Numbered from the stretch's first letter, positions 18,616-27,780 are shown. The stretch: 47,288 bases of DNA from Chitinophagaceae bacterium (GCA_947454715.1 CANGMZ010000010.1:1-47288); one strand, 5' to 3'. Translations and numbers: made by a program. Notes: generated from the letters alone by a model not told the origin.

Positions 18616-20567
18616 TCATAAAACGAAAAAATCTTAGGCCCTATAACCATGTTTTGTTTATTTTACTGTCGTTTATTGCGTCCTTTAATGCTTTTGCGCA
18701 AGAAGGGTATGATAGCATCATGAACAAATACAAAAATGAGAACGCTGTTATTACCAATATTACTGAGCGATTAGTGATTAAAAATGAAGATGGTAAATTG
18801 GTGGCAAGGAGTAATATTTCTCGCGAAAAATTACTTATCAGTGAAATGTCTCCCGGTTTATACAATAGCGAAACTATTTATCACAGCTATTTTAATAAGT
18901 TGGAGAATTTTGATGCCTTCGCGTTAATTCCATCAGATAAAGGATATAAGAAGAAGAAAGATTATTTGGATAAAACCAGCCCATCTGAAGATGATAACAT
19001 TTTCTATGATGATGGTAAACAAACAGAAATATCTTTCAGCGGACTAACTAAGAAAGCTGTTGTTAAAACAAGTTACACGATCAGCCATACTGATTTACAC
19101 ATGTTGCCGGTTTTTCATTTTCAGGAAAGTATTCCTTCTGTGAAATTGGTATTTGAGATAATAGCACCTAAGTATGTACATTTTAAATTTGTAATAAAAG
19201 GCGAACATTCCGATTGGATAAAGCAAACCAGGGAGGAGTCAAAAAACACGATTACCTATACATTTACTGCAGAGAACGTTCCTGCATTAAAACAATATAA
19301 TGATCTGCCTTCTGTCTCTTATTACATGCCTCATGTAATAGCATTCATAACTTCCTATCAATTGCCGCATGACGATCAACCAACAAAATTGTTGGGTAGT
19401 CCGGATGATTTGTATGCATATTATTACAATTTCATTAAAGATGTGAATACCCATGAAGATGAGCATTTAAGTAGTGTAGCGTTGGAAGTAACTAAAGGTG
19501 ATAAAACAGATAGAGAAAAAGCTGCTCACATTTATCAATGGGTACAAAAAAACATACATTATATTGCTTTTGAAGATAGTTTAGGTGGTTTTGTACCTCG
19601 TCAGGCAGCTGATATTTGTAAGCGAAAATTTGGTGATTGTAAAGATATGGCGAGTATTCTTACCGCTATGTGTCGCAAGGTTGGTTTAAAAGCTTACTTT
19701 ACTTGGATTGGCACCCGGCACAAGCCATATACCTATGAAGAAACACCGTTGCCATTGGTGGACAATCACATGATATGTGCGCTGAAACTGGGTGATGAAT
19801 GGCTGTTTATGGACGGTACAGATCCGGTTATTCCATTCGGGTTGAATCCGTCAGGTATTCAGAACAAAGAAGCCTTGATTGCTATAGATGAAAAGACATT
19901 CAAAATTATGAAGGTACCTGAAACATCTTCTGAAATAAATCAAGTATTTGATAGTACGTATTTGCATCTGGACGGCAAGCATGTTTCAGGTTCTGTCACT
20001 ATCAATTATAAAGGATATCCGGCCTGGACATTAGAAAATACACTTGTTTATTATAAAAATGATGACAGGGAAAAATATATCAGGTCATTTACGAGTAGAG
20101 GATCAAACAAGTATGTGCAGAAAAGTTACACGTTTAACCAGAGTGAAGAAGGTTATAAAGATGCCCGAATAACTTCTGAGTTTACTGTAGATAACTATGT
20201 GCAAAATGCCGGTAAAGAATTTTATATCAATATGAATGTTAACCGCACATTTGAGAATGACTGGGTGGACACTGATGGAAGGAATGTGCCCGTATCGTTT
20301 AAATATAAATGTAAAATGAGAGAAGTAGTTGTGTTAGATATTCCTCACGGCTTTACTGCTACTTACGTGCCTCCAGATGATGCTCGTTCACTTGGCTCAT
20401 GGGGGTATAGCATTTCCTATAAAGTTCTTCCCGGAAAAATTATTCTTACTAAAGATTATGAATTAAGATCATTATCATTAGCAGTTGATCAGTTTAGTGA
20501 AAACAACAAAATAGTTGATCATCTTAAAAAGCAGTACAAAGAATCTGTAGTTTTAACAGCCAACTAA
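18612..20567 (+). CDS. Exported DUF3857 protein with intact transglutaminase-like domain
   Basis: Exported protein of 651 residues: N-terminal signal (membrane-spanning stretch 14-29, ends FAQ), DUF3857 beta-sandwich (about 40-240), and a transglutaminase-like Cys-protease-fold domain (about 285-410). All three catalytic residues are present: C343 in KFGDCKDMA, H386 in VDNHMICALKL and D401 in LFMDGTD. The C-terminal about 230 residues are another beta-rich domain (DUF3858-like region). Enzymes of this fold cleave or crosslink amide bonds, but the substrate of the DUF3857 type is not known to me. It is coupled by ATGA overlap to the MORN-repeat gene and lies 3 bases from the following DUF3857 paralogue, so the three proteins probably act together in the envelope. 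Confidence 0.88.
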   Translation: MIIKRKNLRPYNHVLFILLSFIASFNAFAQEGYDSIMNKYKNENAVITNITERLVIKNEDGKLVARSNISREKLLISEMSPGLYNSETIYHSYFNKLENFDAFALIPSDKGYKKKKDYLDKTSPSEDDNIFYDDGKQTEISFSGLTKKAVVKTSYTISHTDLHMLPVFHFQESIPSVKLVFEIIAPKYVHFKFVIKGEHSDWIKQTREESKNTITYTFTAENVPALKQYNDLPSVSYYMPHVIAFITSYQLPHDDQPTKLLGSPDDLYAYYYNFIKDVNTHEDEHLSSVALEVTKGDKTDREKAAHIYQWVQKNIHYIAFEDSLGGFVPRQAADICKRKFGDCKDMASILTAMCRKVGLKAYFTWIGTRHKPYTYEETPLPLVDNHMICALKLGDEWLFMDGTDPVIPFGLNPSGIQNKEALIAIDEKTFKIMKVPETSSEINQVFDSTYLHLDGKHVSGSVTINYKGYPAWTLENTLVYYKNDDREKYIRSFTSRGSNKYVQKSYTFNQSEEGYKDARITSEFTVDNYVQNAGKEFYINMNVNRTFENDWVDTDGRNVPVSFKYKCKMREVVVLDIPHGFTATYVPPDDARSLGSWGYSISYKVLPGKIILTKDYELRSLSLAVDQFSENNKIVDHLKKQYKESVVLTAN

Positions 20568-20570
20568 TCG

Positions 20571-22538
20571 ATGAACATGAAAAGAATAACCGCTGGTATC
20601 ATTTGTTTGATTGCCTCTTCCACTGTTTCTACTGCAAAACCGACATCTATTGATCAATGGGCCGATAAGCCGGTGATGCACAAAGTAGATAGTGACTTTG
20701 CCAATGCTGATGCAGTAATTATTGATCAAAGTGTAAAATTAGAATTTAAAGATATTGATAAGCAGGTATATACGTATCGTACATTGCACAGATTAGTAAA
20801 GGTGCTTGACGAAAAGGGTATAGAAAGCTTTAATAAAATGAACTTTCCTACGTATGAAGGTGTTGAGATAATTACCCTTAAAGCTCGTACCATACTGCCG
20901 GATGGTAGGGTATTTGAAGTCACCAAAGACAAGATGAAAACAGCGAAGGGTGATGATGGCTCGTCTGAAATTGTTTTTGCAATGGAAGGGGTGGAGAAGA
21001 ATGCGGAGATAGAATTGATTTATTGCTATAAGCGCGCTGTGAGTTTATTTGGTACTGAGTCATATCAGTTCTCGATTCCTGTAATGCATGCCGGTTTTGA
21101 GTTACAATCACCTAAAAGATTAGTGTATGAAGGAAAGGGGTATAATGGTTTCCCGGATACACATGATTCGGTTGCAGACTATTTGGTGAGATATTCAACT
21201 GCTGACAAATATCATATACCAGCTCTTGAAAACGAAGTCTATAGTTTTAACGACCTCAATAGAATGAGGATTGATTATAAGGTGAGTTACCTGCCTGAAG
21301 AACGTGCAAACGTTCGTATGTTCACTTGGCAGGACCTTGTAAAAAGGATGTATGATAATACCTATCAAGTTAATGACAAAGAGAAAAAAGCTGTAGAAAA
21401 ATACTTGATAACATTAGGCGTTAATGATAAGGATACTGATCTTGAAAAGATAAAGAAGATAGAGAACGGTATAAAAAACAATATTACATACTACAAGGAA
21501 ATTGCAGATGAGAATGCATGGCGTATTGATAATATCATTGCAAAAAAGTCAGCTACAGAATCGGGGCTGAATCGTTTATTTGCGGCATGTTTTCTGCAGG
21601 CAGGTGTTGCTTGCGAGCTTGGTGTTACTTCAGATAGATTCCAGTCTGTGTTTGATAATGAATTTGAAAATTGGAACCTAATGGAAAATTATGTGTTCTA
21701 CTTTCCCTCACAGAAAAAGTTTTTGTTCCCCACCGGGACTTATTACCGTTTTCCTGTTGTGCCATCTTCTATGCTCAGCAATAAAGGCGTTTTTTGTAAG
21801 CTAATGTCAATAGGAGACGTTACTAATGCAATAGCGGATATCAGGACAATAACACCATTGCCTGTTGTAGAAAGTTTCAATAATGTTGACGCTACCATTA
21901 CTTTCAATGAGGACATGGAAGCAAAGACAGATGTGATTTATTCCTTTAGTGGATATTGTGCAACAGGTATTCGTGAAGCCGCGGTCTTATTGCCAAAAGA
22001 TAAGATTAAAGATTTTGTACAAAGCATTGTTAGTCTTTGTGACAAGCCTGAACATTTGCTGAAATACTCTTTAGCTAACGAAGCATTTGAAAACTATTAC
22101 GACGGCAGACCGTTGCAATTTATCGCTACAGTAAGCACACCCCAGCTTACAGAAAAAGCGGGTCCTAAGTATATTTTGAAAATAGGTGATGTTATTGGGA
22201 AGCAAGAAGAATTGTACCAGAATACTAATAGAAAATTACCAATTGATATATCTTACCCTCACTCATTGAACAGAACAATTACTGTAATTATTCCGGATGG
22301 ATACAAGGTTTTGAATCCTGAAACTATAAATATTAATGCGGAAATGAAAGATGCCGACGGCAAACCTACCTGTGGTTTTCATTCTTCATATACGCTTGTA
22401 GGAAACAAACTAGTAGTAACAATAAATGAGTTTTATGCTCAGTTACACTATGCTGTTACAGATTACGAGGCATATAGAAAAGTAATCAATGCTTCAGCCG
22501 ACTTTAATAAGGTAAACCTTTTATTGTCAAATAAATAA
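20571..22538 (+). CDS. Exported DUF3857 protein with degenerate transglutaminase-like domain
   Basis: Paralogue-like partner of the preceding gene, 655 residues, with signal peptide (ends STAK) and the DUF3857 hallmarks (YTYRTLHRLVKVLDEKGIE, ARTILPDGRVFEV, VEKNAEIELIYCY). The helix that carries the active-site Cys in transglutaminases reads KKSATESGLNRLFAACFLQAG: by hand alignment to the partner's GDCKDMASILTAMCRKVG the Cys is replaced by Thr, and the His and Asp segments are also lost (ENYVFYFPSQKKFLFPTGTYY). It is therefore likely a non-catalytic binding or regulatory partner. Such active/inactive DUF3857 pairs recur in Bacteroidota. It starts 3 bases after the previous stop, and ends 6 bases from a convergent lipoprotein gene with no terminator visible between. 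Confidence 0.85.
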   Translation: MNMKRITAGIICLIASSTVSTAKPTSIDQWADKPVMHKVDSDFANADAVIIDQSVKLEFKDIDKQVYTYRTLHRLVKVLDEKGIESFNKMNFPTYEGVEIITLKARTILPDGRVFEVTKDKMKTAKGDDGSSEIVFAMEGVEKNAEIELIYCYKRAVSLFGTESYQFSIPVMHAGFELQSPKRLVYEGKGYNGFPDTHDSVADYLVRYSTADKYHIPALENEVYSFNDLNRMRIDYKVSYLPEERANVRMFTWQDLVKRMYDNTYQVNDKEKKAVEKYLITLGVNDKDTDLEKIKKIENGIKNNITYYKEIADENAWRIDNIIAKKSATESGLNRLFAACFLQAGVACELGVTSDRFQSVFDNEFENWNLMENYVFYFPSQKKFLFPTGTYYRFPVVPSSMLSNKGVFCKLMSIGDVTNAIADIRTITPLPVVESFNNVDATITFNEDMEAKTDVIYSFSGYCATGIREAAVLLPKDKIKDFVQSIVSLCDKPEHLLKYSLANEAFENYYDGRPLQFIATVSTPQLTEKAGPKYILKIGDVIGKQEELYQNTNRKLPIDISYPHSLNRTITVIIPDGYKVLNPETININAEMKDADGKPTCGFHSSYTLVGNKLVVTINEFYAQLHYAVTDYEAYRKVINASADFNKVNLLLSNK

Positions 22539-22544
22539 TGAATC

Positions 22545-23234
22545 TTAGTTTTCACTTTTGTTAAGGGCGATTGCCAGTTTTTGGTTTTCGTTCTTAACTG
22601 TGAAATATATATAGCCGTTCACGCCATCTGCATATTCATATTCCGCTGTATAATCAATATACTTGCTGGCCTGGTCTGTTGCTGTCACATTTATCAGTTT
22701 AGGTTTCTTTACATTAATGAATGCAGTTACAGCTTTTTTGTAAAGTTCGGGATGTTGTAATTCAAAATTGTCAGTTTTGATAATCACATCGTCCCAAATT
22801 CCTCGCTCTTTGTAGGGGCTATGACCAACAATGTATATTGTTTTCGATTTGTCAGAATAGCCTATATCAGTTATTGAGTAGTTATAGTATTTCAATGAAT
22901 CTATTGCATACTTTGGAATCTCAAAACCATATATAGCAACACCATTTGCATCGCTTTCTAATTTTTTATTCTTGGATAGCATATTCTCAACAATATCTTT
23001 ACATGTTGTTTCAATGTGAATTTTATTGTATTGTAATAGTGCTTGATTAGTAATAGAATCTATATTAAAAGAAATTCCCTCTACGGAACTGTACCCGCTT
23101 TTTAGTGGCTTTTGTTGTGGTAGGTAGTCTTCAGTTGATCTTCGTGCAGCTGCGTCAATATCTTTTGAATCATCTGTATCTGAACAGCTTGAAAGCGATA
23201 AAACAACGATAGGAACTAGGAATAATCTGTACAT
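22545..23234 (-). CDS. Hypothetical lipoprotein
   Basis: Predicted lipoprotein of 229 residues. The signal MYRLFLVPIVVLSLSSC has a good lipobox (LSSC) with the lipidated Cys at 17, followed by an acidic, disordered stretch (SDTDDSKDIDAAARRS). The rest is a mixed alpha/beta domain without motifs I recognise (KTIYIVGHSPYKERG, YIDYTAEYEYADGVNGYIYFTVKNENQ). The acidic residues after the Cys resemble export signals for surface lipoproteins in Bacteroidota, but this is weak. It converges on the DUF3857 operon with a 6-base gap, so the two transcripts likely overlap at their 3' ends. Confidence 0.72.
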   Translation of the reverse strand: MYRLFLVPIVVLSLSSCSDTDDSKDIDAAARRSTEDYLPQQKPLKSGYSSVEGISFNIDSITNQALLQYNKIHIETTCKDIVENMLSKNKKLESDANGVAIYGFEIPKYAIDSLKYYNYSITDIGYSDKSKTIYIVGHSPYKERGIWDDVIIKTDNFELQHPELYKKAVTAFINVKKPKLINVTATDQASKYIDYTAEYEYADGVNGYIYFTVKNENQKLAIALNKSEN

Positions 23235-23503
23235 ATTATGTAAGATTTGAACAGTTTAAGATGTTTGAAAACAATTACTTACTAACTAAGTATAACACTT
23301 CTCAAAGTTAACAGTTTATACTGTCGCAAAAATATTTTGCAACACTGTTTCCCACAAATATTTTCGGTTACTTTTTTAGTTTTTCACTTAAAATTTACCG
23401 TTAATTAACTTTTTTGACCGTTCGTGAAATTTTTAGTTGCACAAAATTGTTTTGTTTGTATATTGCATTGTGCTGATAACTAATCGTTAACAATATAAAA
23501 TAA

Positions 23504-23605
23504 ATGATTATGAAATACATTACTTTTACATTGTCCGTTTTGCTTTTGGTTTTTTATGTGGTTGTGTTTGCTGTATTGTTTTACTTTATTGCAAAATCAG
23601 CATAA
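23504..23605 (+). CDS. Possible 31-33 residue single-span membrane peptide
   Basis: A short frame in an 860-base region without other genes. From the ATG at 23510 it reads MKYITFTLSVLLLVFYVVVF and then AVLFYFIAKSA, 31 residues; an upstream in-frame ATG at 23504 adds two. The product has a Lys near the N-terminus, about 23 strongly hydrophobic residues and a Lys near the C-terminus, as expected for a single-span membrane peptide, and it resembles in style small subunits such as KdpF or CydX without matching either. No clear promoter is seen. Hydrophobic T-rich frames arise easily by chance in A+T-rich DNA, so conservation would be needed to accept it. Confidence 0.4.
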   Translation: MIMKYITFTLSVLLLVFYVVVFAVLFYFIAKSA

Positions 23606-23765
23606 AAACAGGTGTGCTGAATTGTTTTTAGATAATATGCTTTTAACTAAAAGCACTATAAAATACATAAATAATTTGTGAATAGTTTTTGTTGATAACA
23701 CTTTTATTTATTCACATTCATAGAATGAATTTATACACTTATAGAGATATAAATTTCGTTTCGAA
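23606..23765. other. A+T-rich stretch between the small frame and the inverted repeat
   Basis: No gene, tRNA or known RNA motif recognised. It is almost entirely A and T. The first copy of TTTCGTTTCGAAAA begins at 23754. Confidence 0.4.
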
Positions 23766-23805
23766 AATTTCATTATTTAATTGATTATCATTAAATAATG
23801 AAATT
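23766..23805. repeat. Perfect 16-bp inverted repeat upstream of nrdBA
   Basis: AATTTCATTATTTAAT (23766-23781) is exactly complementary to ATTAAATAATGAAATT (23790-23805) with the 8-base loop TGATTATC. ATTATTTAATT recurs as a direct copy at about 23810-23820. It lies about 115 bases upstream of the nrdB -7 box and could be an operator, an upstream terminator, or a replication or supercoiling-sensitive site. Confidence 0.6.
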
Positions 23806-23919
23806 GATAATTATTTAATTTGTTATTATTTTGTGCTGGCTTTTCTCACTTCGAAAAGTTGTTTTCCACTTATGCACATGCTGTTAAAAACTAAGAAAAA
23901 ATAGTTTCAATTCTCCCTT

Positions 23920-23927
23920 TACATTTG
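23920..23927 (+). promoter_or_regulatory. -7 box of the nrdBA promoter
   Basis: TACATTTG fits TAnnTTTG at every fixed position. The implied transcription start is near 23933, giving a leader of about 165 bases before nrdB. No TTTG is present at the usual -33 distance, which may mean activator dependence. Confidence 0.55.
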
Positions 23928-23936
23928 CTAAGAGTC

Positions 23937-24026
23937 AAAAAAACGGGTATTTCGTTTCGAAAAAAGCTCAGCCTGTTACTGGCAAGGTTTTCCGAAATAT
24001 TTGTTGATTTTGATACCCCGTTTTTC
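23937..24026 (+). promoter_or_regulatory. Structured leader element of nrdBA, candidate cis-regulatory RNA
   Basis: AAAAACGGG (23939-23947) can pair with CCCGTTTTT (24017-24025). Inside this stem, TTTCG (23955-23959) pairs with CGAAA (23993-23997), enclosing AAAA...TTTT and GCC/GGC pairs around the loop TGTTACT. The result is a long closed hairpin at the very start of the predicted transcript. The 3' strand ends in five T, so it could act as an attenuator. It does not match a riboswitch class I know. Structure was judged by eye. Confidence 0.45.
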
Positions 24027-24098
24027 ATGAATATATCCTTGTAATTAGTTTAATGCAATGGATTTAATGAATAATTGAAGGTGTAAAAAAAGTATTGT

Positions 24099-25067
24099 AT
24101 GCACGAGAATGAAGTACTATTAAGAGAAAATAAGGACCGTTTTGTGATATTGCCTATTAACTATCCCAAAATATGGGAGATGTATAAGAAGCATGAAGCT
24201 AGTTTCTGGACTGCGGAAGAGATAGATCTTAGTGGAGACATGAAAGACTGGAACAACCTTAATGATGGTGAGCGCCACTTCATATCTCATGTGTTGGCAT
24301 TTTTTGCTGCAAGTGATGGCATCGTCAATGAGAATCTTGCTGTTAACTTCATGAGAGAGGTGCAGTTGCCTGAAGCTCGTTGTTTTTATGGTTTCCAGAT
24401 TATGATGGAGAACATACATTCAGAAACTTATGCATTGTTGATAGATACATACATAAAGGATATTTACGAGAAGGACAGATTGTTTCATGCAATAGAGACA
24501 GTGCCTGCAGTAAAGAAAAAATCTGAGTGGGCGCTTCGTTGGATAGAGCGTGGTACTTTCCCTGAGCGTTTAGTTGCTTTTGCAGCTATCGAAGGTATTT
24601 TCTTCAGTGGTAGTTTCTGTTCTATTTTTTGGTTAAAGAAAAGAGGTTTATTGCCAGGTTTGACTTTCAGTAACGAATTGATCAGCCGCGATGAAGGCAT
24701 GCATTGTGAGTTTGCTTGCTTATTGTATAGCATGCTCAGTGAAAAACTTAGTCATGAAGCTGTTGCGTCAATCATTGGCGACGCAGTAGCCATTGAAAAG
24801 GAATTTATTTCTGAAGCATTACCTGTTGATTTGATTGGGATGAATTCCCGTCTCATGATGCAGTATATAGAGTTTGTTGCAGACAGATGGTTAAGTGAAT
24901 TAGGCTACCCTAAGATGTTCAACGCAACTAATCCTTTTGATTTTATGGAAATGATCTCATTGCAGGGTAAGACCAACTTCTTTGAAAAGAGAGTGGGCGA
25001 TTATCAGAAAGCCGGTGTGTTGGGAAGTAAGGATGATCAGACATTTTCATTAGGAGAGGATTTTTAA
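24099..25067 (+). CDS. nrdB: Class Ia ribonucleotide reductase, beta (radical) subunit
   Basis: R2 subunit of aerobic ribonucleoside-diphosphate reductase, 322 residues, cytoplasmic. It houses the dinuclear metal site and stable tyrosyl radical that starts reduction of ribonucleotides. The diagnostic segment ENIHSETY places metal ligands E104 and H107 and the radical tyrosine at Y111. Further ligands fit SDGIVNENL (acidic residue near 73) and the later E and ExxH helix ([12 protein letters not shown]). The sequence is of the eukaryote-like R2 type ([22 protein letters not shown]), common in Bacteroidota. It precedes nrdA by 37 bases and is preceded by an unusually long, structured leader. Confidence 0.96.
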   Translation: MHENEVLLRENKDRFVILPINYPKIWEMYKKHEASFWTAEEIDLSGDMKDWNNLNDGERHFISHVLAFFAASDGIVNENLAVNFMREVQLPEARCFYGFQIMMENIHSETYALLIDTYIKDIYEKDRLFHAIETVPAVKKKSEWALRWIERGTFPERLVAFAAIEGIFFSGSFCSIFWLKKRGLLPGLTFSNELISRDEGMHCEFACLLYSMLSEKLSHEAVASIIGDAVAIEKEFISEALPVDLIGMNSRLMMQYIEFVADRWLSELGYPKMFNATNPFDFMEMISLQGKTNFFEKRVGDYQKAGVLGSKDDQTFSLGEDF

Positions 25068-25104
25068 GGAAAGAAAATTATAAATAATTAAATTATTTTA
25101 TTAT

Positions 25105-27495
25105 ATGTACGTTATTAAGAGAAACGGCCGTCAGGAGAGTGTGAAATTTGATAAGATAACTGCGCGCATTGAAAAATTGTCGTATAGTTTGAGCCCTTTC
25201 ATAAATGTCATTGACGTTGCCAAAAAGGTAATTGAAGGTATTTATGCAGGTGTTCCAACTACGGAGTTGGACAATCTGGCTGCAGAAACTGCCGCTTCAT
25301 TAACTACGAAACATCCGGATTATGCATTGCTTGCCAGTCGTATTGCGGTAAGTAATTTGCATAAAAACACTACAAAGTCATTTTCTGAGACTATGCGCAA
25401 GTTGCATCAGTATACAGACAAGGCAAATGGTAAGGTATTACCTATGATTGCTGATGATGTCATGCAGATAATAGAAACTAACGCTGAATTGCTGGATAGC
25501 TCTATTATTTATGATCGAGATTTCGGTTTTGATTATTTTGGTTTCAAAACATTAGAAAAATCATACCTCTTGAAAATAGATGGTGTGGTAGCTGAGCGCC
25601 CGCAGCACATGTATATGCGCGTTGCAATCGGTATTCATAAAGAAGATATTGATAGTGCTATCAAGACTTACAACCTCATGAGTGAGCGTTGGTTTACACA
25701 TGCTACACCAACTTTATTCAATGCAGGAACGCCTAAGCCTCAGATGTCATCTTGCTTCTTATTGGCAATGAAGGATGATAGTATTGATGGCATCTATGAC
25801 ACGCTGAAACAAACTGCTAAAATATCACAGAGTGCAGGTGGTATTGGTTTGTCTGTACATAATGTAAGAGCAACCGGTAGTTATATTGGTGGTACAAACG
25901 GAACAAGTAATGGACTTGTGCCTATGTTGCGTGTGTTTAATGACACAGCTCGTTATGTAGATCAGGGAGGTGGAAAGCGTAAAGGTGCATTTGCTATATA
26001 TCTTGAGCCATGGCATGCTGATGTGTTCGATTTTCTTGATTTGAGAAAGAACCATGGTAAAGAAGAGGCTAGGGCAAGAGATCTTTTCTATGCATTATGG
26101 ATTCCGGATTTGTTCATGAAGAGAGTAGAGGAGAATGGCGACTGGAGCTTGTTCTGCCCTAATGAAGCACCTGATTTATTTGAAGTACATAGTGAAGCTT
26201 TTGTTGAGCTTTATGAGCGTTATGAAAAAGAAGGTCGCGCTAGAAAGACTATCAAGGCACAGGAACTATGGTTTGCAATAGTAGAATCTCAGATAGAAAC
26301 AGGTACACCATACTTGTTATATAAAGATGCTGCTAATAGCAAGAGTAATCAACAAAATCTGGGTACCATCAAGAGCAGTAACCTATGTACTGAAATTATG
26401 GAATACACCAGTGCCGATGAGGTAGCTGTTTGTAACCTGGCATCGATAGCTTTACCAAGATTTGTAATCGATGGTAAATTCGATTTCGATAAATTATATG
26501 AAGTAACTTATCAGGCAGCATTTAACCTGAATAAGATTATTGATAATAACTACTATCCTGTTGAAGAAGCGCACAGATCTAATATGCGTCACCGCCCAAT
26601 AGGGTTAGGTGTGCAAGGCTTAGCTGATGCATTTATATTACTGAGATTGCCATTTGAAAGTGAGCTTGCTAAAACACTCAACAAGAACATCTTTGAAACC
26701 ATATACTTCGCTGCAATGACTGCAAGTAAGGATTTGGCAATAAGAGATGGTCATTACGAAACATTCCCAGGCTCACCATTGTCGAAGGGTATATTCCAGT
26801 TCGATATGTGGAATGTATTGCCTACAGACCGTTATGACTGGAATTCACTTCGCGCTGAAGTAATGAAGCATGGTACGCGCAATTCATTGTTGGTTGCACC
26901 AATGCCAACAGCATCCACTTCTCAGATATTAGGTAATAACGAATGTTTTGAACCATATACATCAAACATCTATACACGTAGAGTATTGAGCGGTGAGTTT
27001 GTAATTGTAAACAAACATCTGTTGAAAGACCTTGTGAATTTAGGGCTGTGGAATAACGATATGAAGAACAAGATCATTGCAGCCAATGGTTCTGTTCAGG
27101 GAATTGAAGAAATACCAACCGATATTAAAGAACTGTACAAAACAGTTTGGGAAATAAAGCAAAGAAGCTTGATAGATATGTCTGCAGATCGTGGTGCATA
27201 TATTTGTCAATCACAGTCACTTAATTTGTTTGTTGATACACCTACTACAGCCAAACTTACTTCTATGCACTTCTACGCGTGGAAGAAAGGCTTAAAGACA
27301 GGTATGTATTATTTACGCACACAAGCGGCAGCACAAGCAGTTCAGTTTACTGTAGAAAAGCAAGGTAGCAATGAAATGAGTCCTATGATACCAACTGCCG
27401 CAACTGCTCAGAATGATATAGACAATATTGAAGCTGATGTAGTTACAGGTCCTGTTTGTACTATGGAAGAAGGTTGTGTTACCTGTAGTGGATAG
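25105..27495 (+). CDS. nrdA: Class Ia ribonucleotide reductase, alpha (catalytic) subunit
   Basis: R1 subunit, 796 residues, which reduces NDPs to dNDPs using the radical supplied by NrdB. An N-terminal ATP-cone ([24 protein letters not shown]) provides the overall dATP/ATP activity switch. Active-site residues are visible: C217 (PQMSSCFLL), the radical cysteine C428 with E430 ([11 protein letters not shown]) and C443 (VAVCNLASI), the other half of the reducible pair. The tyrosine pair of the radical path is in [12 protein letters not shown]. The tail ends GCVTCSG, with C791 and C794 as the shuttle disulfide reduced by thioredoxin or glutaredoxin. It forms an operon with nrdB and is followed by a strong terminator. 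Confidence 0.97.
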   Translation: MYVIKRNGRQESVKFDKITARIEKLSYSLSPFINVIDVAKKVIEGIYAGVPTTELDNLAAETAASLTTKHPDYALLASRIAVSNLHKNTTKSFSETMRKLHQYTDKANGKVLPMIADDVMQIIETNAELLDSSIIYDRDFGFDYFGFKTLEKSYLLKIDGVVAERPQHMYMRVAIGIHKEDIDSAIKTYNLMSERWFTHATPTLFNAGTPKPQMSSCFLLAMKDDSIDGIYDTLKQTAKISQSAGGIGLSVHNVRATGSYIGGTNGTSNGLVPMLRVFNDTARYVDQGGGKRKGAFAIYLEPWHADVFDFLDLRKNHGKEEARARDLFYALWIPDLFMKRVEENGDWSLFCPNEAPDLFEVHSEAFVELYERYEKEGRARKTIKAQELWFAIVESQIETGTPYLLYKDAANSKSNQQNLGTIKSSNLCTEIMEYTSADEVAVCNLASIALPRFVIDGKFDFDKLYEVTYQAAFNLNKIIDNNYYPVEEAHRSNMRHRPIGLGVQGLADAFILLRLPFESELAKTLNKNIFETIYFAAMTASKDLAIRDGHYETFPGSPLSKGIFQFDMWNVLPTDRYDWNSLRAEVMKHGTRNSLLVAPMPTASTSQILGNNECFEPYTSNIYTRRVLSGEFVIVNKHLLKDLVNLGLWNNDMKNKIIAANGSVQGIEEIPTDIKELYKTVWEIKQRSLIDMSADRGAYICQSQSLNLFVDTPTTAKLTSMHFYAWKKGLKTGMYYLRTQAAAQAVQFTVEKQGSNEMSPMIPTAATAQNDIDNIEADVVTGPVCTMEEGCVTCSG

Positions 27496-27526
27496 TTTTT
27501 AATCGAGACACAATAATAAACGACAT

Positions 27527-27565
27527 AGAGCCGGCTAATTCTTTAGCTGGCTCTTTAAATTTTTA
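27527..27565 (+). terminator. Intrinsic terminator after nrdA
   Basis: AGAGCCGGCTA (27527-27537) pairs with TAGCTGGCTCT (27544-27554), one G-U pair, followed by TTTAAATTTTT. It separates nrdBA from the cobalamin-controlled genes. Confidence 0.85.
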
Positions 27566-27614
27566 TTCGTTGATAAGTAAAATTGGATGATTTATAAATC
27601 TTAATCAACTACAT

Positions 27615-27646
27615 TTTGTTACTCATAACTGAATCACTTACCTTCG
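27615..27646 (+). promoter_or_regulatory. Promoter for the cobalamin riboswitch transcript
   Basis: TTTG at 27615-27618, then 20 bases, then TACCTTCG at 27639-27646, which fits TAnnTTTG with one mismatch. The implied start near 27652 lies about 15 bases before the riboswitch. Confidence 0.6.
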
Positions 27647-27666
27647 TGTTCTGTTCTTTAATATTC

Positions 27667-27780
27667 ACAATAGGGTATGTAGTAACTACTACTTTAAAAA
27701 GGGAATCGTGTGTAAATCACGGGCTGTCGCGCAACTGTAAGTAACCGAAAGGTTATAAGCCAGATTACTTGCCATATTGT
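27667..27780 (+). promoter_or_regulatory. Cobalamin (B12) riboswitch
   Basis: The sequence carries the conserved blocks of cobalamin riboswitches in order: GGGAATCGTGTG at 27701-27712, AAATCACGGGCTGTCGCGCAA around 27714-27734, ACTGTAA, and the B12 box AAGCCAGATTACTTGCCAT at 27757-27775. The outer helix P1 can form from ACAATA (27667-27672) and TATTGT (27775-27780). Downstream, AGCTT/AAGCT (27791-27810) and CTGTAG/CTACAG (27809-27845) offer alternative hairpins for the expression platform. Binding of a cobalamin normally represses the downstream gene, here a Cys-rich CWC-type protein. Confidence 0.93.

Larger units (their letters stand above)
23754..23963. repeat. Repeated TTTCGTTTCGAAAA motifs upstream of nrdB
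   Basis: The 14-base sequence TTTCGTTTCGAAAA occurs at 23754-23767 and again at 23950-23963; a shorter form CTTCGAAAA is at 23849-23857. The core TTTCGAAA is palindromic. They flank the nrdB -7 box (23920-23927), so a regulator binding site is possible. The downstream copy is also part of a foldable leader. Confidence 0.45.

Noticed and set aside
24099-27495. B12-dependent (class II) ribonucleotide reductase under control of the nearby cobalamin riboswitch
   Set aside because: NrdB with a radical tyrosine and NrdA with the ATP-cone and C-terminal CxxC are class Ia, and the riboswitch lies downstream of nrdA after a terminator.
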